Positions 60,984 through 64,000 of a stretch of DNA of 64,000 nucleotides are shown in pieces. Location of the stretch: contig NC_044563.1 of assembly GCF_007565055.1 (NCBI RefSeq), forward strand, positions 97,115,489 to 97,179,488. Direction: 5' to 3'. Made by a program: the position numbers and the translations under genes. Source of the DNA: Rhinopithecus roxellana. Lineage: Eukaryota; Chordata; Mammalia; Primates; Cercopithecidae. Position 1 is the stretch's first letter, and the number at the start of each line of letters is the position of its first letter. The notes beneath the pieces are model-generated. The model ran no database searches. It was given only the letters and a program-made list of their open reading frames with translations, and was not told the DNA's origin.

Positions 60984-62737
60984 AATAGTCCAGGCATGGT
61001 GGCTCACGCCTGTAATCTCAGAACTTTGGGAGGCTGAAATGAGTGGATCACTTAGGGCCAGGAATTCACCTGGCCATGTGCCTGGGCAACATGGTGAAAC
61101 CCCATCTCTACTAAAAATACAAAAATTAGCTGGGCATGCTGGTGCATGCCTGTTGTCCCAGCTAGCTACTCAGGAGCTGAGGCATGAGAACTGCTTGAAC
61201 CTGGGAGGCACGGGTTTCAGGAGCCGAGATCGTGCCATTGCACTCCAGCCTGGGCAACAGAGTGAGACTCTGTCTCAAAATAAAATAAAATATAAATAAA
61301 TAAATAGTTTTAAAAAAAGGCAAAAGGTTTACGGGGGTGGGGTGGGGGGGAGCAGTGGTGAAGGAAAACTTATTTTGCTGGCTATTTAAACTTTTTTTTT
61401 TTTTTATAGAGCGTCTTGCTCTGTTACCCAGGCTGTAGTACAATGGCACAATATTGGCTCACTGCAACCTCCGCCTCCCGGGTTCAAGCGATTCTCCTGC
61501 CTCAGCCTCCCAAGTAGCTGGGACTACAGGCACATGCCACCACATCCAGCTAATTTTCATATTTTTAGTAGAGATGGGGTTTCACCATGTTGGCCAGGCT
61601 GCTCTCGAACTCCTGACCTAAGGTATCCACCTGCCTCAGGCTCCTAAAGTGCTGGGATTATAGGCGTGAGCCATTGTACCCGGACTTTTATAAAGTTACA
61701 ATACTTTAAAGAATATAATACTGGTGCCAAGTAGGATCTATCTATAGAAGGCCAGAAACAAATTTAGAGATACATATACATAAACTTAAAGGTAGTAGTA
61801 TATATTGGGAAAAGAATGGACTATGCAATAAAATGGTGTTAAGATAACTTAATAAACATACAAAAAGATACTAAAATTTATTAACAGAATAGATGAAAAT
61901 TAAAACAGTAGTAAAACAGCTTTTTAAAGATTATCAATTTGCCAAAAATTTAAAAACTGGCAGTTCTGGAAAGTATTATCTAACAAAAAAGTTAGCACAA
62001 GGGTGAAAAGTAACAACAAAAAAGATAACGCTTATAGTCTCGAAGGGGAAAAAGCACGCTGAAGTTCCTGTTTCTGTTCAAAGACAACGTGTGTGTGTGT
62101 TTTGTATCAGAGAGTGGAATAGGAACTTTGACTTTTTACTTTATATAATTCTGTATTGATTGAATTTGTACAACAAGCACACTTTACCTTTGAAATGTAA
62201 AAAAAACTGAAGAATGAACAAAAAAACCAAATAAATAAAAAATTTAAAAATTGAAGAATGAGAAAAAGCAGAATTGCACCATTCTTATAGCCTTGTCTCT
62301 AAAAGACAGAATATCACTCCATCCTTATTGTTTGAAGTAAATATAGCAAGAATTAAATACAAAAAAGTTAGGGATGCTTCAAGTACATTTACTTATTTAT
62401 GGACCACTCATGGAAGAAACAAGCATGAATAGAACAAATGCTTGGAACTTCAACAGAGTCAGCAAAGGAAGTAGAAAGGGCAACAACAATACATGCATGA
62501 TTGTTTATAAATATTGAAATCAAACTTACATAATGTTTATCTGGGTTGTATTTCTTATGATATGTGAAAACAGAGACTTCCTTGATTCGACCATCTTGTC
62601 TAAAGGAGTATGTTTTAGGTGAAAATGAAAGGATGGGCTCATCATTAGAAGGAAGACCAGAAAAACGAAGCTGAGCAAGGTTATGAATGAAGAAGTTAAA
62701 CTTTGTGGCAATGCTTCCCAAACTTGATTCAATAAGC
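55949..62737 (-). CDS. PIK3C2A: PIK3C2A, class II PI3-kinase C2-alpha, 3' part (last seven coding exons)
   Basis: Seven spliced exons encode the last 313 residues of the class II phosphoinositide 3-kinase C2-alpha; the human protein is 1,686 residues. The enzyme makes PI(3,4)P2 and PI3P in clathrin-mediated endocytosis, early endosomes and primary cilia. Encoded here, in order: a segment following the catalytic domain ([13 protein letters not shown]...), the PX domain ([14 protein letters not shown] through [14 protein letters not shown]) and the C-terminal C2 domain ([16 protein letters not shown] to the end at [10 protein letters not shown]). All splice sites are canonical and phases agree (1-0-2-0-1-0-0), with no stop or frameshift. 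The N-terminal clathrin-binding region, Ras-binding, first C2, helical and kinase exons lie beyond 64000. The gene runs toward RPS13 in the same direction. Confidence 0.97.
56236..56363 (-). mobile_element. Alu right-end fragment in a PIK3C2A intron
   Basis: tttgtagagatggaatttca to ctgcgcctggcc. Confidence 0.78.
56396..56618 (+). mobile_element. L1PA 3' end, 5'-truncated
   Basis: gggaacaacacacactgggg, cctgctggaggatgggat and caaaccacgatggtaca, then an A tail. Lies 25-250 nt from the last-intron splice sites of PIK3C2A. Confidence 0.85.
56643..56768 (-). CDS. PIK3C2A: PIK3C2A exon: C2 domain with basic nuclear-localisation-type motif
   Basis: It encodes [40 protein letters not shown] and EM. 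D-P-N-P-Y-V-K is the canonical C2 strand motif. [11 protein letters not shown] is the basic stretch reported for this kinase as a nuclear localisation signal, and it probably also contacts acidic lipid. The full set of calcium-binding aspartates is not evident, in line with calcium independence of this C2. Confidence 0.96.
56856..56965 (-). CDS. PIK3C2A: PIK3C2A exon: linker and first strands of C-terminal C2 domain
   Basis: It encodes (D)[13 protein letters not shown] followed by [20 protein letters not shown] and KDL. The G-x-V-K-L-S-I-x-Y-x-x-x-x-L pattern is the first beta-strand pair of a C2 sandwich. The acceptor is TTTTCAG and the donor is GTGAGT. Confidence 0.95.
57305..57377 (-). CDS. 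PIK3C2A: PIK3C2A exon: end of PX domain
   Basis: A short exon of 73 bases encodes [20 protein letters not shown] and ARSA. V-x-x-FFHP is the usual PX C-terminal helix. The linker to the C2 domain starts here. Confidence 0.96.
57468..57585 (-). CDS. PIK3C2A: PIK3C2A exon: PX domain membrane-binding half
   Basis: It encodes [20 protein letters not shown] and [19 protein letters not shown]. The R/K-rich [13 protein letters not shown] stretch contains the second basic cluster of the PX pocket, and [10 protein letters not shown] is the typical PX helix. The acceptor is TTTTGTAG and the donor is GTAACC, a weaker donor than its neighbours. Confidence 0.96.
57711..57995 (+). mobile_element. Alu, internally rearranged
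   Basis: About 20 bp are missing after gctcatggcc; a duplicated atgcctataatcagatgcca lies in the middle. Confidence 0.82.
58110..58189. mobile_element. MADE1 (miR-548-type hairpin), full 80 bp
   Basis: ttagcttggtgcaaaagtaa pairs with ttgcttttgcacctacctaa across a loop. Full MADE1 length, TA-flanked, in a PIK3C2A intron. Confidence 0.92.
58591..58876 (-). mobile_element. AluY
   Basis: cgagatctcagctcactgca, tagccagaatggtcttgatc and gccactgcacatggcc; nearly full length. Confidence 0.86.
58952..59254 (-). mobile_element. AluJ
   Basis: Duplication catatgactttttt/catatgacttttttc. Confidence 0.85.
59577..59701 (-). CDS. PIK3C2A: PIK3C2A exon: PX domain core
   Basis: It encodes [20 protein letters not shown], then [22 protein letters not shown]. 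The arginine of the FRTFDEF stretch corresponds to the phosphoinositide-contacting arginine of PX domains (the R(R/K)xxxF-type motif). The donor is GTATGT. The acceptor TTTTCAG lies only 57 nt from an antisense Alu. Confidence 0.96.
59758..60060 (+). mobile_element. AluS next to a PIK3C2A splice acceptor
   Basis: Full length. Left flank taaaacctcctttc (59742-59755) recurs twice on the right (aaaacttctttcct at 60061, taaaacctcctttc at 60107). Confidence 0.88.
60075..60107 (-). pseudogene. U2 snRNA 5'-end fragment
   Basis: On the minus strand this reads ATTGCTTCTTGGTCTTTTAG followed by CTAAGATCAATAT. It matches the first ~33 nt of U2 snRNA except for transitions and a small gap. It starts exactly at U2 nucleotide 1. 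It is flanked by near-copies of aaaacctcctttcct. Confidence 0.78.
60303..60618 (+). mobile_element. AluJ
   Basis: Diverged, with a small internal duplication (gagccaagccagccaaatga-gccaag). Confidence 0.82.
60630..60918 (+). mobile_element. AluY
   Basis: Full length; internal A18 linker; tail runs into (AAAT)n. Confidence 0.86.
60918..60984. repeat. (AAAT)n microsatellite
   Basis: About 16 aaat/ataa units grown from the tail of the preceding AluY. Confidence 0.95.
60988..61300 (+). mobile_element. AluS
   Basis: Full length; tail aaaataaaataaaatataaa. Confidence 0.85.
61391..61684 (-). mobile_element. AluS
   Basis: T-rich start with tatagagcgtcttgctctgt; end cattgtacccgg. Confidence 0.86.
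61685..62529. other. PIK3C2A intron, unique AT-rich sequence
   Basis: No repeat of note except a short (GT)n at about 62088-62100. Confidence 0.45.
62530..62737 (-). CDS. PIK3C2A: PIK3C2A exon: end of catalytic region and start of PX domain
   Basis: It encodes 69 residues, [20 protein letters not shown] through KKYNPDKHY, after one base of a split codon. The acceptor is TTTGTAG and the donor is GTAAGT. The first two thirds link the kinase C-lobe to the PX domain, whose first strand begins near [13 protein letters not shown]. Confidence 0.96.
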
Positions 62738-63103
62738 CTACAAAGTAATCAGAAAATTTGTTAACAGTAAATGAGAACACATAATAAATTCTTTCAACAT
62801 AATAAATGACAAAAACCACTTTCATTCCTTTAAAAATATTAAGCAGATTGTCACTTTGCCAAGGATTCCCTTTGTTCTATAGGCCAAAGATTTGTTAAAA
62901 TACATCTCACCCCAACAAAATAATTTAGCCCAAGAAAGAATTCATGCTTGGTTTTCTTGAACCCTGTAGGATCCCCAAGACTAATTAAAGAGCTATTATT
63001 GATAGATGACGATTGGTATAATGCTAAAAAGATGACTTTATTAATTTATTCCCTTTTAATAAAGGAGAAAGATGACAAATAGGTGGGAAAGAAAGTAATC
63101 CAA
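62738..63103. other. PIK3C2A intron sequence
   Basis: AT-rich and unannotated; no exon or RNA gene seen. Confidence 0.45.
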
Positions 63104-63404
63104 GGGCCGGGCATGGTGGCTCACGCCTATAATCCCAGCACTTTGGGAGGCCAAGGGGAGCGGATCACTTGAGGCCAGGAGTTCGAGACCAGCCTGGTCA
63201 ACATGGCAAAACCCTGTCTCTACTAAAAATAGAAAAATTAGCCAGGTGTGGTGGTATGCACCTATAATCCCAGCTACTCAAGAGGCTGAGGCAGGAGAAT
63301 TGCTTGAACCCAAGAGGCAAGAGGTTGCAGTGGGCTGAGATTGCGCCACTGTACTCCAGACTGGGTGGCGGAATGAGATTGTCTCCAAAAAAAAAAAAAC
63401 CCAC
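63104..63404 (+). mobile_element. AluS in a PIK3C2A intron
   Basis: Full length; aagtaatccaa(g) flanks both ends. Confidence 0.87.
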
Positions 63405-63639
63405 AAAGTAATCCAAATTTTAAAAATCCTCTCCTATCGAACAGTAGAATTGTAGAATTCCATGTCAGACTCCTTCAGGTAATCATATTTTCATTCAGTT
63501 GGAAAAAGAAGTTTTGACAGGATGGAGAGTTTGGAAAGTAGGTCTGGAAAGAACATTTTAGGCAAGCAAAGGAAACAAGTCTCAGAAACAAGGTTAAGGA
63601 AGCTAGAAAGAAGGATATTCAAAAAGAAAAGTAAGAGAA

Positions 63640-64000
63640 TCTCAAACACAGGCTTTTACCCCACTATGGACGGAATGTTTGTGTTCCCTCAAATTCATAT
63701 GTTGAAGCCCCAACCAACACTGCAACTGTATTTAGAGATAGGGCCTTTATGGAAGTAATTAAGGTTAAATGAGGTCATAAACAGTAGAGCCCTAATCCAA
63801 TAGGAGTGTCCTTCTAAGAAAAGATGAGAGAGCTAGCTCTCCCTACCATGTGAGGACACATTGTGAAGGTGGCCATCTGCAATCTGGCAAGGGAGCCCTC
63901 AACAGTAATGTAATCAGCTGGCACCTTGATTTTGGACCTCCTAGACTCCAGAACTGTGAGAAAATAAATATCTGTTGTTTAAGCCACCAGTCTATAGTAT
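63640..64000 (+). mobile_element. LTR-type ancient repeat (MaLR-like)
   Basis: aaattcatatgttgaagccc, gagccctaatccaatagga, ccatgtgaggacacattgtg, ctccagaactgtgagaaaat and tctgttgtttaagccaccag occur in the fixed order of a common mammalian LTR-class repeat. The family name is not certain. It may run past the window end. Confidence 0.65.

Noticed and set aside
62389..62529. Extension of the PIK3C2A exon past 62530
   Set aside because: The frame stays open past the donor GTAAGT, but the next exon joins in phase as PX-domain sequence, so the extra codons are intronic.

Overview
This window is nuclear genomic DNA from a primate, most probably an Old World monkey (macaque, baboon or guenon type). 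Alu SINEs, L1 fragments, MIR/L2 and DNA-transposon fossils make up most of it. Several of the youngest Alus carry a diagnostic combination (ggctcaagcctg at the start, ccgggcgaggtgg, ggcgtaaacccgg, gagatccggccactgc) that I recognise as the cercopithecine AluYR type, which apes lack. There is no bacterial or viral coding system here.

Only two protein-coding genes are supported, both on the minus strand. RPS13 (about 42.76-45.90 kb) is complete: six exons with canonical splice sites, a 151-codon frame, a 5'TOP start, a GC-rich promoter and a polyadenylation signal. It hosts two U14 (SNORD14) box C/D snoRNAs in its introns. To its right, from about 52.76 kb, lie the 3'UTR and last seven coding exons of PIK3C2A (class II PI3-kinase C2-alpha; end of the kinase region, PX domain, C-terminal C2 domain). 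The rest of PIK3C2A continues beyond position 64000. The order PIK3C2A then RPS13, head to tail, matches the human 11p15 arrangement as I remember it.

Region by region: 1-11.6 kb is intergenic, with an old L1 3' end, LTR-like and MIR fragments, many Alus and a long pyrimidine tract (8.32-8.80 kb). From 11.6 to 31.4 kb there is one degraded plus-strand L1, from its 5'UTR to the reverse-transcriptase region. It is broken by Alus and by a 10.6-kb block (16.65-27.24 kb). That block holds two diverged arrays of a palindrome-rich tandem repeat, with units of about 75 bp (array 1) and 63 bp (array 2). Between them lie an L1 3' fragment and about 3 kb of other sequence. The arrays contain a BC200 RNA retropseudogene, an AluYR, a higher-order duplication and an inverted segment. 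From 31.4 to 42.3 kb is intergenic sequence with nested Alus, MER5- and Tigger-like DNA transposons and L1M pieces. From 45.9 to 52.7 kb is the RPS13 promoter and the gap up to the PIK3C2A polyA site. From 52.7 to 64 kb is PIK3C2A, whose introns carry Alus, a MADE1 (miR-548-type) hairpin, a U2 snRNA fragment and an LTR-like repeat.

The most unusual element is the tandem-repeat block inside L1. Its units form strong hairpins and resemble, from memory, the human miR-5692 mature sequences. Repeat boundaries are read by eye and are usually good to about 10 bases; subfamily names come from remembered diagnostic bases.
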